Assembly (NCBI GenBank): GCA_020912385.1
Contig: CP087221.1
Coordinates: 186,001 to 250,000 of the forward strand
From: Neofusicoccum parvum
Taxonomy: Eukaryota; Ascomycota; Dothideomycetes; Botryosphaeriales; Botryosphaeriaceae
Reading direction: 5' to 3'
Length of the DNA stretch: 64,000 bases
A model generated the notes under the pieces. It ran no database searches, was not told the origin of the DNA, and saw only the letters and a list, made by a program, of their open reading frames with translations. This document shows positions 1 through 10,955 of this stretch, piece after piece (positions within the stretch are counted from its first letter, which is position 1; each line of letters opens with the position of its first letter). Made by a program: the position numbers and the translations under genes.

Positions 1-1592
1 AGCCGCAATGCTTGAGCAGATTGTTGGCTACCTCTTTCAAGACCCAAGCACTTGCATGCGGATGAGTCCGACGAGGGCTTCTTGTCGTTCTCCTAATCAA
101 CCCTCTGTCGGTAGCCATCCGCTACAAAGCTAATCATGATACTCTCTTAAAGGGAAAAGAGGTAGTAGAGAAGATTAGTAGGTCTCCAAAAGCATGTGAT
201 CTCTCCGTGACGGATCTTGGCTAAAGCTTTTGCGAGGCTGACGACGTGGCACCCACCGAAACGGACAGCCAAATGTATAGCTCTGATAACATCACATCTT
301 CTATCATCCGTCTTTCGTTGCCGCCTCCAGTCAACCATCACTACCGTTGCAGATCTCGTGCGGTGCATGGTAAATGCTCCAACCACGTGGGGTAACATCT
401 TGACAGCGCCGAATCCATTTCCGCCAGCCGCGAACAACTGGTGAGCTGCAATTATTCTGCTCACCTATCACCACCAGCCGCCTCATTGCCATCCTTCCCC
501 CTCCCCTAAAACCGGTCACTGGGATTCTGAAGACTGATTGAAAACGGTTTCAAGGATGTTTGCAGCAAAAGTACCAGGGTAATAGACGGAGCCAATTGCA
601 ATTTGCAACACCCCTCCTTTCTGGTTGCAGTAGGCTGCATGTGTTTCGGGCGTGATTAAAGGGCCGGCGTGGGGTAGGCCCACACTTGTGCGGGGCACAT
701 ATTGCCTCTTCGGTTTACTCAGCAGGTCCTTGTCCGAAAAGAAACAGGCAGTCAACATGAGGAATGATCTCCTTTGCCTTGAAATATAGTCTTCCATAGG
801 AACAGCAGCGTTTGGTTGAATCCAATGTTTGAGTTTGGATGACACAAATGCTTCCTCCAGCTCCAGCCTTCACCCGCCTCGCTTTCCATTGCCTCTTAAA
901 AGTCGCAACGCTACCAGAAGCGTTGGAGTTCAGACGTGCCAAGCAGGAAATGTGGATTTGGAACCTCGTCACGTCGGGAGGAATCGAGCCGTCCCGCTCC
1001 CGCGAGCCAACCATGCATAGGGGTGGGGCAAGGATCTACGACGCAATAATGCACAACGCAATTGGCGTGTTCTGGACAGCCTTATCACCACCACAGCTGC
1101 TGCATTCAACGCTGCACGTTCGGAATTGAGCCTGCTTCATGTACGGAGTACTAGCCGTGTCTTGCATCACGCATGCTTACCTGTCAGACTAATAAGGAGA
1201 AGATGCCTCTTCAGATCGTGTCCGATGGGACACGAAGCCGCCAGCATTCCCCTCATGCTGGGGCAGCAGCAGCATCAACGTTGAGCAAGCATTGCATACA
1301 TCCCATAGAATCCTTCGAACGTCGACGACTCGGTAGTATTTCCGTTCTCGAAGTGTTTTCGGCAGATCTCTGTGCAACACATGCCAACGTTCGAACATCA
1401 CTGCTGATCAATTAATTTATTCTACCACAGAGCAAATGCATAACACGCGGCCATATGAGAAAATGCAGATAGCTCCTCACCGGAAACTGAAGTCATGTGC
1501 ATGCGGGGCAACATCGAAGAGATGGGGTTGAATATTTAAGCAAGAGCATTCCCGAGGCCCAGCAGGTCTGCAAACTTCTTGAATTAATCAAA
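1..1592. other. left-end intergenic, no supported gene
   Basis: Only short overlapping frames occur on both strands and none resembles a protein family. The last part is the upstream region of the P450 gene. An A/T-rich box (aatatttaag, 1531-1540) lies about 55 bp before that start and is the only promoter-like element I noticed. Confidence 0.6.
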
Positions 1593-3351
1593 ATGGCTCT
1601 ACTTGCATTTACAAATGATTCCCCGACGCCCTCGATGCTGCTCGGGGCGGTGCTCTTCGGATTGGCGGCGTACCTCGTCAGTGTTGTGTTGAGGATCGGG
1701 TCGCGTCCGGCGCACATGCCGCCGGGACCACCCACGGTGCCATTCTGGGGCAATCTGAAGCAGGTACCCACAAGCAGCCGCACTTGAACCACACCTCCGC
1801 TCACCTCAGGCAGCTGTCCACGGCCGGGCTCTACCCGGAGCGCATCTACACCGAGTGGGCCAAGACGTACGGGCCGGTGTACACGGTCATGAAGGGGTCG
1901 CAGCCGTGGGTGGTCGTCACGGGGGCCGGCGAGGCGCACGAGATCTTCCACAAGCAGGGGCAGGCGACGGCGGGGCGGCCCAGCAGCCGGATGGAGCTGG
2001 CGATGCGGCACGGGTACTGGCCGCAGTTCATGCACGGGGCGAAGTGGCGGGTGGCGCGCACGCTGTGGCACGCGGTGCTCAACGTCGGCGCGTCGCGGCA
2101 GTACCGGCCGCTGCAGGAGCTCGAGGCCAAGCAGCTGCTGGCCGACGTGGCGCGCGACGGCAAGGGCTGGCGCGCGCACGTCGAGCGCTACGCCGCGTCG
2201 CTGGCCATGACGCTGATGAACGGGCAGCGCATCACCGCCAGCCGCGACCCCGTGGCCGACGAGATCATCGCCGACCTGGCCGAGTTCATGGCCCACTACA
2301 ACGCCACCGCCTGGCTGGACAAGCTGCCGGGATTCTGGAGCCTGCCCGAGTGGGCGGTGCCCGCGCGCCGCACCGCCGCCCGCATCGCCGCCAACCACCG
2401 CGCCCTGATCCTGCGCCACTGGGACGCCACCAAGCAGCGCGACGCCGCCGGCCTGTCGCTGCCGTGCTTCAACCGCGCCATCATGGAGCGCCTGCGCCAG
2501 CCCGACTTCGCCGGCCGCGTGTCCGAGCACGAGGCCGCCGAGGTGGGCGAGCTGCTGACCACCGCCGCCACCGAGACCACCGCCAGCACCCTCAAGAACT
2601 GGGTCGCCGCCATGGCCACCCATCCCGACGTCCAGCGCCGCGCCCAGGCCGAGATCGACCGCGTCGTCGGCCCCGACCGCCTCCCCGCCGACACCGACGC
2701 CGCCAGCCTGCCCTACGTGCGGCAGGTCATCCAGGAGTGCGTCCACCCCCCCTCAATCTCCACCCCCCTCCCTCCACACTAACCACCCCCAGAACCCACC
2801 GCTGGCTCACCGCCGTCCCGCTCGGCCTCGTGCACGCGACCACCACCCCCCTCCCCTGGCGCAGCCACGTGATCCCCGCCGGCACGCCGCTGGTCCTCAA
2901 CGCGTACGGCATCCACCGGGACGCCTCCCTCTTCGCCGCACCCCGCACCTTCGACCCGGAGCGGTGGGCGGGGCGGCTGGAGGCGGCAGGCACGCTGGCG
3001 GACGACCGGGTGGGCGCGCGCTCCGAGGCGCTGTACGCGTTCGGGGCCGGCCGCCGCGTGTGCCCCGGCCAGCACGTCGCCGAGCAAGGGCTGTTCCTGG
3101 CCGTCGCGCGCTGGCTGTGGGCGTTCGACACCGCGGCCGACGGGCCGGTCGACCCCGAGGATTACAAGCCGGGTATCGTGTGCAGCTTGGAGAACTTTGA
3201 GGCGACGGTGAGGCCGAGGAGTGCGGAGAGGGCGCGGTTGGTCGAGGAGCTGTGGGAGAGGGATGGGCGGGAGTTTTTGGATGAGAAGGGGCAGTGGTGC
3301 AAGAGTCCGCAGGGGGTGGAGAGCGTGATGAAGAAGGCGGTGGGGGTTTGA
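1593..3351 (+). CDS. cytochrome P450 monooxygenase
   Basis: A membrane-anchored heme monooxygenase, predicted to act at the ER with a P450 reductase; the substrate cannot be told. Exons are 1593-1763, 1814-2736 and 2793-3351 (introns of 50 and 56 bp), giving 550 aa. The N-terminus has a hydrophobic anchor and then the PPGPP hinge. An I-helix-like segment reads AATETTAST. The ExxR motif (ETHR) is formed exactly across the second splice junction, which decides the donor at 2737. DPERW follows, then the heme loop FGAGRRVCPG, with the cysteine codon at 3061-3063. The length is normal for the family. The fold resembles fungal secondary-metabolism P450s of the O-methylsterigmatocystin oxidoreductase type, but no biosynthetic backbone gene is nearby, so it looks solitary. 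The gene is very GC-rich at third positions, and long spurious frames therefore run through it on both strands. Confidence 0.93.
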
Positions 3352-3739
3352 GGGGGTGGTTGGTGGCGCTGGTGTTCTTCGACGGCCAAGTGTCGAAGGG
3401 TACCGGACATTGGTAGATCCTTGGGAGAGATGGACCTTCACTTCTTTCCGGCGAAGTGTATGCACGTCCTAGAAATTGACAGTAGCTGGGACCACGACGG
3501 CTTTTCCTTCATTCTTGACAGACCAATCGAACACCGAAGCTCGTGCATGAAACACAGAACTCGTAATACAAGATGAGAGATGTTCATATCCCAGGTATCC
3601 AACCATGAACCTCAAAACTCCCTTTGAAAACCTCCCCATCCACATTTTCCGACCTGTTACGCCCATATCGCCAGACCTCAGCCACTCACCCACGAACAAA
3701 TACAAAAAACAGTCTCCTACCCTCTCCTCAAACCCCACA
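3352..3739. other. convergent intergenic gap
   Basis: This is the 3' flank shared by the P450 gene and the minus-strand gene that ends at 3740. It is pyrimidine-rich on the plus strand. I see no gene or clear hairpin. Confidence 0.6.
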
Positions 3740-5494
3740 CTACCCAATCCACGTCCCCCCACTGACCTTCCCCGCCCTCGCAAACCTCTCCCTCAACCCC
3801 TCCCTCCTCAACCGCTCCACCCTCTCCTTCACCGCCCTCTCCTCCCTCTCCCAAACCCCCTCCTCCCCTCCCTCCCCCTTCCCAAACCACCTCCCCCACC
3901 CGCCCCCCTTCTTCCTCCCCCCCTCCCTCTCCTCCCCCGCCAACACCCCAACCATCTTCTCCAAATTCCCCACCGCCACCTCCAAACACTGCGCCGCCCT
4001 CTCCCTCTCCGCATCAGGCAGGCCAACCGCGTCACCAACCGCCCTCTCCGCGTCCGCAACCGCGTCACGCGTCCAGCCGAGGCCGGCGTCGCGCGCCGAC
4101 GGCGAGGTGGCGAAGAGGATCTCGCCGACGTACGTCTTGAGCGCGGCCTCGTCGACGAGCGAGGCCGGGGCGCGGACGAGCGGGTCGTCGCCCGAGGGGG
4201 GCGGCGGGGGGTACTTTGGAGGGGTGAGCACGGCGCGGACGGTGGCGACGAGGCCCGAGTCAGCGGAGGGCGGTGCGGGGGCGGACGAGGCGGCGGCGGT
4301 GGCGGCGGGTGCGTTCTGGCGGGCGCGCAGGACGGAGAGGAAGATGGGGAGGGCCTTGGCGACGTCGGCGTTGCGGGCGTGGTGGGTGGCCAGCGCGGTG
4401 GCGGCGCGCGCGACGTTGGGCGAGACGCGCGCCGCGGCGGGGCCGTCGCGGATGACGCCGGTCGCGGGGTCGATGGCTTCGTGGGCGTTCGGGATGGCGG
4501 CCGTGGCGATGTCGAGGGCCCAGGCGTGCATCTCGGCCGCGCTGGACGGCAGCCCCTTGAAGTCGAGCCAGTCAGCGTACGCCAGCGCCGCGTCCAGCCG
4601 CTGCAGCGTCGAGAAGCCGGCCGTGGTCAGCGCCTTCACGTAGTACGTCTCCGGCCCCGCGAACGCCGGCACGCAGTCCTCCTCGCGCGGCGCCTCGTGC
4701 GCGTACGGCGGGCAGGGCCGCGGCCGCGGGTTCGACGGCCCGATCACCACGTCCGGCGGGAAGCAGATGCGGCGCGTCGTGTCCTCGACCCAGCCGTCCA
4801 GATGCTCAGCCGCGCGCGCGCACCCCATCAGCACGTCGTGGTACCCGCGCCGCCAGGCCTCGCTCTTGGCCGACACGTCCAGCCCCGCCTTGCCCACGCC
4901 CGGCACCAGGATGCCACCCTCGTCCTGCTCCTTCAGCCCCGCCCCGTCGACGTTCGCATCCTCCAGCCGCTCCAGCAGGCCGCGGTACATGCTCCCCGTG
5001 CTCGCCCAGTCCGTCATGCCCGACGGCCAGAAGTCCGGGTTCTCCTGCGCGCGCGCGCTGCGGTAGTTCATCCGGCTGATGACGCTCCACTCGGGCGGGC
5101 TCGGCGTGCGCCGCTCGAACACCTCGTTCTGCACGCCGAACGCCGCGATGAACAGCAGCCCGACCGACGTCCACAGGAAGACGGTCCATTTCCCGGCCAG
5201 CCAGACCTGCTCTTTGATATACTGCTTGCGCTCCGTCGTCAGCAGCCGCGCCAGCTGCCATTGGCCGGCCCGCGCGCGGTGGCGGAGGAGGGACGGGTTG
5301 GAGGCGGAAGCGGGATGCAGGAAGGGCAGCTGCGGGCGCGGCCCCACGGACGGCGAGATGAGGAGGAGGAGCTGCGAGTTGTGGGTGAAGGGACGCGGCT
5401 TCGGGACGTGCTGCTGGAGAAGCGCGCTGCTGGGCGGGCGCAGGGGCCGGCGGAGCGGAGGTATTCTGCGGAGGGCGAGGCGGGATGTCTGCAT
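3740..5494 (-). CDS. mitochondrial inner-membrane TPR-like protein (Mgr3-like)
   Basis: An intronless gene of 584 aa. The N-terminus is rich in Arg, Leu and Ser and nearly free of acidic residues for about 70 residues, as expected for a mitochondrial presequence. One transmembrane helix follows at about 103-121 (VFLWTSVGLLFIAAFG). A conserved segment with SPPEWSVISRMNYRSAR comes next, then helical TPR-like repeats (for example around ALAYADWLDFKGLPSSA and ALATHHARNADVAKALPIF), and a Gly/Glu/Arg-rich tail. This architecture matches fungal relatives of yeast Mgr3, an adaptor of the i-AAA protease. From memory, such proteins sometimes carry a misleading 'MFS maltose permease' label in databases; one membrane span excludes a transporter. 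The start at 5494 is chosen because the presequence begins there. An in-frame ATG at 5626 would lengthen it by 44 residues and run towards the divergent NOP6-like gene. Confidence 0.75.
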   Translation of the reverse strand: MQTSRLALRRIPPLRRPLRPPSSALLQQHVPKPRPFTHNSQLLLLISPSVGPRPQLPFLHPASASNPSLLRHRARAGQWQLARLLTTERKQYIKEQVWLAGKWTVFLWTSVGLLFIAAFGVQNEVFERRTPSPPEWSVISRMNYRSARAQENPDFWPSGMTDWASTGSMYRGLLERLEDANVDGAGLKEQDEGGILVPGVGKAGLDVSAKSEAWRRGYHDVLMGCARAAEHLDGWVEDTTRRICFPPDVVIGPSNPRPRPCPPYAHEAPREEDCVPAFAGPETYYVKALTTAGFSTLQRLDAALAYADWLDFKGLPSSAAEMHAWALDIATAAIPNAHEAIDPATGVIRDGPAAARVSPNVARAATALATHHARNADVAKALPIFLSVLRARQNAPAATAAASSAPAPPSADSGLVATVRAVLTPPKYPPPPPSGDDPLVRAPASLVDEAALKTYVGEILFATSPSARDAGLGWTRDAVADAERAVGDAVGLPDAERERAAQCLEVAVGNLEKMVGVLAGEEREGGRKKGGGWGRWFGKGEGGEEGVWEREERAVKERVERLRREGLRERFARAGKVSGGTWIG

Positions 5495-5711
5495 TGCTGC
5501 GGCGAGGCGTTCAATTGGGACGGTCGTTGAGGCGTGGTGGCGGCTGGTGAGGTCGGCGGTTTGGCGGTTTTGCGGAGACAGGCTGCCCCCGGGCGGTGAG
5601 CGCGAAATTCTGCCGGCGAAAACCATGACCGCCCTGGAAATTTCCCTGGCAATTGCGCCCGTCCGTCGCAGTCTTTCGCTCTCACAACCCTCAACACCCT
5701 CAACCGCCAAA
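5495..5711. promoter_or_regulatory. short divergent promoter region
   Basis: Only 217 bp separate the start codons of the Mgr3-like gene (-) and the NOP6-like gene (+), so both promoters and 5' leaders must lie here or overlap the genes. Pyrimidine-rich stretches occur just before the NOP6-like start. No TATA box is evident. Confidence 0.6.
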
Positions 5712-6828
5712 ATGTCGAAAACGGAGAAGAGCAGCAAGAAATCCGAGTCCAAGAGGTCGAAGAAGGAGAAGCGCGAGGAGGATGCTCCTGCTGCGGAAGA
5801 CGCGCCCGTAGATGCGGCTGCTGATGTAGTCGACGACGGCGCGAAGAAGAGCAAGAAGGACAAGAAGGACAAGAAAGAGAAGAAGGAGAAGAAGGATAAG
5901 GAGGAGAAGAAGAAGGACAAGGAGGAAAAGAAGGAGAAGAAGTCCAAGAAGGAAAAGAAGTCAAAAGAGGACGACGACGCGCACGCGCCCGAGTCCAGCG
6001 AACCCGCCGAACCCGTCGCCGACTCCAAGTCCAAGTCCAAAAAGTCGAATAAGAGGAAGCACGACGAGACCGACGACGCGTCCGCCGCCCCGGAGACAGC
6101 CGAAGACACCTCGTCAAAGAAGACCAAGAAGCACAAGAAATCCAAGACCGCCGACTCTGACGCGGCACCAGCCGCAGAAGAGGAAGAGGCGCAGGAGGAT
6201 GGCGACAGCAAGGCGGGGACACGCTTTATCTGTTTCATCGGTAATCTGCCCTACACCGCGACCAAGGAGTCCGTGGCCAAGCACTTCGAGAAGCTGCCGC
6301 CAGCCTCGATCCGCGCGCCCATGACCAACGACAACAAGAAGTCGAAGGGCTTCGCCTTCCTCGAGTTCGACCGCTTCGACTACATGAAGTCGTGCTTGAA
6401 GCTGTACCACCACTCCAGCTTCGATGACGGAAAGAGCCCCGCGCGGAAGATCAACGTCGAATTAACGTAAGCCACGCCCCGCCCACCCGGAAAAGAAAGC
6501 CATTGGACAGCCGTGAACTGACAGAGACTATTTTTGTAGTGCCGGTGGTGGTGGCTCCAAATCCGAAGCTCGCAAGGAGAAGCTGCAAGCCAAGAACGAG
6601 CGTCTGAACGAGCAGCGCAAGCGCCGCGCCGAGTTCGAGGCCAAGGAGAAGGCGCGTGCCGAGAAGAAGGCCCGCGGCAGGCCCGGTCCTGGCAAGGGCG
6701 CCAACGCGGCACCCGTGTCGAAGAATGGCCGTTCCCAGAACGACGGTGCTGGTGACGAAGACGCCGGTGACAATACGGGTATTCATCCAGCGCGTCTGGC
6801 CATGATGTCCGGGAAGGGCTGGAGGTGA
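5712..6828 (+). CDS. NOP6: nucleolar RRM protein, Nop6-like
   Basis: Probable ribosome-biogenesis factor acting in the nucleolus. Exons are 5712-6466 and 6540-6828; a 73-bp intron (GTAAGC...TTTTGTAG) gives 347 aa. The first 165 residues are extremely rich in Lys, Glu, Asp and Ser (KKxK blocks), typical of nucleolar proteins. A single RRM follows at about 168-252, with RNP2-like ICFIGNLPYTA and RNP1-like KSKGFAFLEF. After the splice come a Gly-rich turn, an Arg/Lys/Glu helix and a short conserved tail containing IHPARLAMM. The arrangement (charged N-terminus, RRM, GGGGSKSE joint, basic helix) matches fungal Nop6. It is divergently paired with the mitochondrial protein gene. The symbol is assigned by similarity to yeast Nop6; orthology was not tested. 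Confidence 0.85.
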
Positions 6829-8071
6829 TGACGGCGACGACGGGATAGATGTGAATGTCTTTGGATTTGTTTGCTGGAGATTGGAGATCTTTGTGGGATG
6901 GAACCAAATTTTCATTGGATCTCTACGTCTTTATTGGTGTTGCGGTACTGCTAAAAAATATTTTCGGGGAAACGGATTTTCACGGCTGTTCTTTTAGCTA
7001 CAGAGAAGCAATTTAGATACCCTAGATCAAGGATTGTGTCGACAATATATTGATTCCGAGTCTAACGTGTGTTGTGGTAGAATGGACGTGATAGTGGATG
7101 GACGAATCACAGATCCTCGGTCGCGTGTGTGGGCAAGTTAGTGAGGATCCTGGGGGACTTGGTGCAGGTCGGTCGGAGTTGAACTATCTGCATAACTATA
7201 CGAAGAAGAGTTTTGAAAGCTCAAGGAGGAAACCTCTCTATACTCCCTATCGAGTAGCCCACAGTACAGGTGACTAGCTACCAACAGATGCACGAGTGTT
7301 GGAAGGAAATCTCCTATAGCTCCAAGAAGTGACCAAACTTCCGCCGAAATGCCATAAAGAAGATACAAGGACGGACTAAGTGATGAGCGGTCATTGCTCA
7401 ACACTAAGCAGTGTTGCGTCCCAAAAATAGCCCTGATGAGTAAACAGTGGTGAGTCCAGCGCGGAACCAAGCAACGCCACAGTGAGCCACCAAGCCCGGC
7501 CATATGGCGTCGGTCACGATGCAGGATCAAAGTATGAATGAGCAAAAAGAGAACCAAGTAAGACTGTCGGGCTAGCCTTCGTTGAGGAGAGAATCCCAAT
7601 ACCCTCAGACAAACCAGCCACTAATTCGTCGCACATCAGGAGGAATATCTCAGTACTCCGGCAAACATCGATTAGCTGGTACTTGAATGTTTTCAAGGCA
7701 GTTGCAATTGTACAGAGGATCTTCACTTCTATCGAATTTTGAAGAAGACTGTAGAAGCAGGTGGCTAATAATGTTTCCTTGGGGACATTGTACACTTTCG
7801 TCAAGCAATGATGACGTGATAGATTGCATGTTATGATAAGGAAGATGAGAGCCGTCACCGTATTCGTGCTGTGGAATAAAAAAAAAAACACGACTCTCGT
7901 CATGTCACTACATAGCCCCCATGAGTATGTTAACAAATTGAACACAGTACTCCAACCAAAAAGAAAGACATCAAGCAATCAATCCCCCTCTGCCCCCACC
8001 GAAAAAAAACCAAACAAACAAAAAAGACAACGGCCGTTTCAACACCACCCCCAACCGGAAGCCCCCACCTC
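6829..8071. other. convergent intergenic gap
   Basis: A 1.2-kb space between the 3' ends of the NOP6-like and BTB-like genes. Composition is more A/T-rich than in the flanking genes. Only random short frames are present; I see no gene, repeat or RNA. Confidence 0.6.
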
Positions 8072-10955
8072 TCACGCCTCAGACATGCTGCTCTCGCTCT
8101 CGCCTCCCTCCCCCTCCCCCTCCCCCTCCTCCCTCTCCACCTCCCCCGCCAGCTCCAACACCAACGCCCTGCACCGCTCGCACCGCCTCCACCCGCGCTC
8201 CTCCCCAGCCATGTGCGCCTTCATGCGCGGGCACGGCTTGGGCACGGCCCGGCGCGGCGCGGGCGCGAGATCCACGTCGATCATCATCGGCGGCGGCGGT
8301 GGCATGCCGACAGGGCCGCGGTGCCTGGGTGGCGGGGGGTCGGCGGCGGGCTTTGGGGCCGTCGAGGGGTGGCGGTGCGGCAGGGCGACGTCGGTCCAGG
8401 GGTCGTTGAGCAGCGGGATGGGGGGTGGGGGTGGTGGTGGTGGTGGTGGTGGTGGCGGCGAGGGTGCTGCCGGGTTGAACGGAGGGGGTGGCAGAAAGAT
8501 GATGGGGGCGCGTGTTGGTTCTTCTGCGTCGTTGATGTTGATCGGTGGGGGTGGTGGGGGCGGCGGTGGCCCCGTGAAGGGCTTGGAGGGGCGCGGTTTG
8601 GAGGGCGAGACGTATGGGCGCAGGGCTGCATGTGGGATGCCGTGGCGGTGACGGGTGTCGTGGGTGGCGGAGGATGACCTGTGCAGGGACAAGCGGCGGC
8701 GGTAGGGGCGGGAGGAGGGTGTGGATTTGGAGGTTGAGGGGAGTGGTGGGTTGTTTGGTGCGGAGGGGAGACCGATGGGTGGTGGAGGTGGAGGTGGAGG
8801 TGGAGGTGGTGATGCACCCATGGGAGGGAAAGTGGCGAGTGGAGGACGGGGATGGGAGAGATGGGAGCCAGGTGCAGCCGGGAACCAGCCATCATTGTCG
8901 AGCCCATGTGCCTTTTGGGGAGGCGGCTCCATGTGGTTTGTCTGCGGTCCAGGAAGGGTGGCCCAGTATTTGACTTCATCAGTGGTGAAAAGAGAGGCAG
9001 ACGGGTTGGCGGCGGCAGCAGTGAGGATGGCCTTCTTCCTCATCCAGTTCTCGTCAATGGCTTTCTTCAGATAGCTGCATCTTCCGAGATCTTCTTCTTT
9101 CTGGGCAGAGTTGGGTGACGCGGCAGGACGGCGTGGCAGTGGGGGAATGGGCTCGGCTAAGCGTCTCTGAAGCATGAGTTGGTGCTCCCGACGCGCCATC
9201 AAAAGCCGCTTCTTGTTCTGCTGCTCCAAGAGCATCAGCTGTAGGTGGTAATCTTGCAATGCGTTCTTGCTGCAGAACTGTTTGCTGGGCATCGCTGGGT
9301 CTGCAGCACTGTTGCCATCTGCATGGGAGTCGCCTAGGGCTGACGAGTCATCAAGAGCACCAGTGGACGGGACGACGGGTGGAGGCGGTGGAGGAGATGG
9401 TGGAGGCACGGCGTCAGTGGCAGATGGCGGCAGGCCCATCCCGTCCCATTCCGCATCAGACATGCCGCTAACGGTAGGCTCAGGAGCAGCTGGACGTCCG
9501 CCCGCCCAGTTGCTATCCAAGATGGCTGGAGGGGCGGGGCCGAAGCTATGCTCGTCGCCCACCGGATGGCATGGCCCTTTGGTCTTCGGGAGTTCCGGGG
9601 ACCAGATGCTGCAGCAAGGATCCAGCACCGCGTCGACCGCTGGAGGAGCTGGAGGTTTCGGCACGCAGTTATTGTCCGACTCCGAGGTCGTGGAGGGTGG
9701 CGTCACAAGCGCAGCTGCGGGTTGCATCTTGACCGCCTTCTTCTTTGCCGGCATCTTTGCCCAGTAGCCGCGCTCTTCGAATGCTGATGTCCCGGTCATC
9801 TCAGGAAGAAGAGCAGCGAACATTTCCAGCACTCCTGGACCGTCTCCCGAGTCTGATTGCGGTGGTTGTCCATCCGAATCGAGCTCAGTCTCCGGATCGG
9901 GATATGGCATCTCTGGCGGCGGCGGCACCGATACCCAAGTGTTGCCAAACCCGTCAACAGCTTCGACAAGCCCTATCACAGCCTCGTCAGATGCAGCCCG
10001 GCAGTTCGAGATGCTGAAACGAGCATCCACGGCCTCGACTTACCGCTAGTCTTCTCCCCCGGAGCCGCAGCACTCCACGCCGACTCGTCGCCAGGCCCGT
10101 AAGACCCGTCCATCCCGCCATCATCCTCCCCGCTCTCGTCACAGGAGACAACCTCCTCCCCGCTCTCATCGCAGGAGACACCCTCCTCCCCACTCTCGCC
10201 ACACGAGACAACCTCCTCCTCGCCCACCGACGCCACCGACCGCCTCTCCTCCCCCGGCGGCGCCGCCGGCATCTCCCACTGCACGCCGTCCTCCTCCACC
10301 CCCACCGCATCCACCACCGCATCCACCACCGCCCGCACAAACACGTTCCCGCTCCCGCCGCCCCCGCCCCCGCGCCTCCCCTCCCGCAGCAGCCTCCGCA
10401 CCGCCTCCCGCACCCACGCGCGCAGCACGCCGTCGCCTTGCCCCAGCAGCTTGCACGCGTCCTCCAAGTCCTGCAGCGCGGCCCACGGCTCGCGGTCGGC
10501 CTCGTGCGCGCGCGCGCGGACGGCCGCGTCGCGCAGGCCGTTGAGGCCGAAGCGCACGGCGGTGGCGTAGGCGAGGGTGGCGATGCGGTGGCGGTGGGGG
10601 GCGGGGAGGAGGACTTGGTAGGTGTTGGTGTGGAGGTAGTGGATGAGGGTGTGGGCGAGGGTGGCGGGGAGGCTGGGCAGGGAGAGGTGGGAGGGGAGGG
10701 TGGTGGGAGAGGGGTGGATGGTGGCGAGGAGGAGGGAGGGGGGGAGGAGGGCGAGGGGGATGGAGTGCGGGGCGGAGAGGGAGGGTGCGGTGCCGAGTGT
10801 GAGGTGGATGGGGGGTGTGGTGTAGGGGCTGGGGCTTTTGGGGGTGTTAGTTGGTTGGGGGGAGGAGGGGGTTGGGGTTGGGCGTACAGGGAGGTGGTGT
10901 CGAGGTTGGGTGGTGGAGGAGGAGGAGGGGAGGTCTGGGGGTTTGGTGGCTCCAT
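8072..10955 (-). CDS. BTB/POZ-like, polyproline-rich protein of unknown function
   Basis: Three exons: 10955-10888, then from 10834 (or 10828) to 10044, then 9972-8072. The first acceptor has two in-frame choices, giving 919 or 917 aa. The first intron is needed because no ATG exists in the frame carrying the BTB-like region, and it holds a good CTAAC branch site. The N-terminal third has a BTB-like helical core (SLPATLAHTLIHYLHTNTYQ and onwards). An acidic stretch with three copies of a 10-residue repeat follows. The long last exon carries a helix LQDYHLQLMLLEQQNKKRLL, which I recognise from many uncharacterised ascomycete proteins, and several runs of 8-13 prolines. It ends in a short CxxC-containing segment (CERC). 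A BTB domain suggests a protein-interaction or Cul3-adaptor role and polyproline suggests SH3/WW/profilin partners; both are inference. Confidence 0.7.
8420..8460. repeat. (GGT)n-type trinucleotide run coding for polyproline
   Basis: A nearly pure run of GGT/GGG units on the plus strand, read on the minus strand as about 13 consecutive proline codons of the BTB-like gene. Similar shorter runs lie near 8541-8570 and 8780-8810. Such runs are prone to length change. Confidence 0.85.
10121..10210. repeat. three tandem 30-bp units inside the BTB-like gene
   Basis: Three adjacent imperfect 30-bp units at 10121-10150, 10151-10180 and 10181-10210. On the minus strand each encodes a decapeptide built on VSCxESGEE. 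The period is a multiple of three, so copy-number change would keep the frame. Confidence 0.85.

Noticed and set aside
58..90. A gatgagtccgacgag stretch recalling the hammerhead ribozyme core
   Set aside because: The invariant CTGATGA is altered, stem II cannot form, and no GAAA plus third stem is present; chance similarity.
1855..3351. A long second frame (about 498 codons) through the P450 gene, and minus-strand frames over it
   Set aside because: Low-complexity Arg/Ala/Pro products typical of GC-rich shadows; only the last part of the frame is used, as the third P450 exon.
3605..5530. A 641-codon plus-strand frame opposite the Mgr3-like gene
   Set aside because: Pro/Arg-rich shadow of the minus-strand gene without family similarity.
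5495..6238. Upstream extension of the minus-strand mitochondrial gene across the NOP6-like coding region
   Set aside because: The added residues are the antisense of the Lys/Glu-rich NOP6 repeat (Ser/Phe-rich) and precede a good presequence start.
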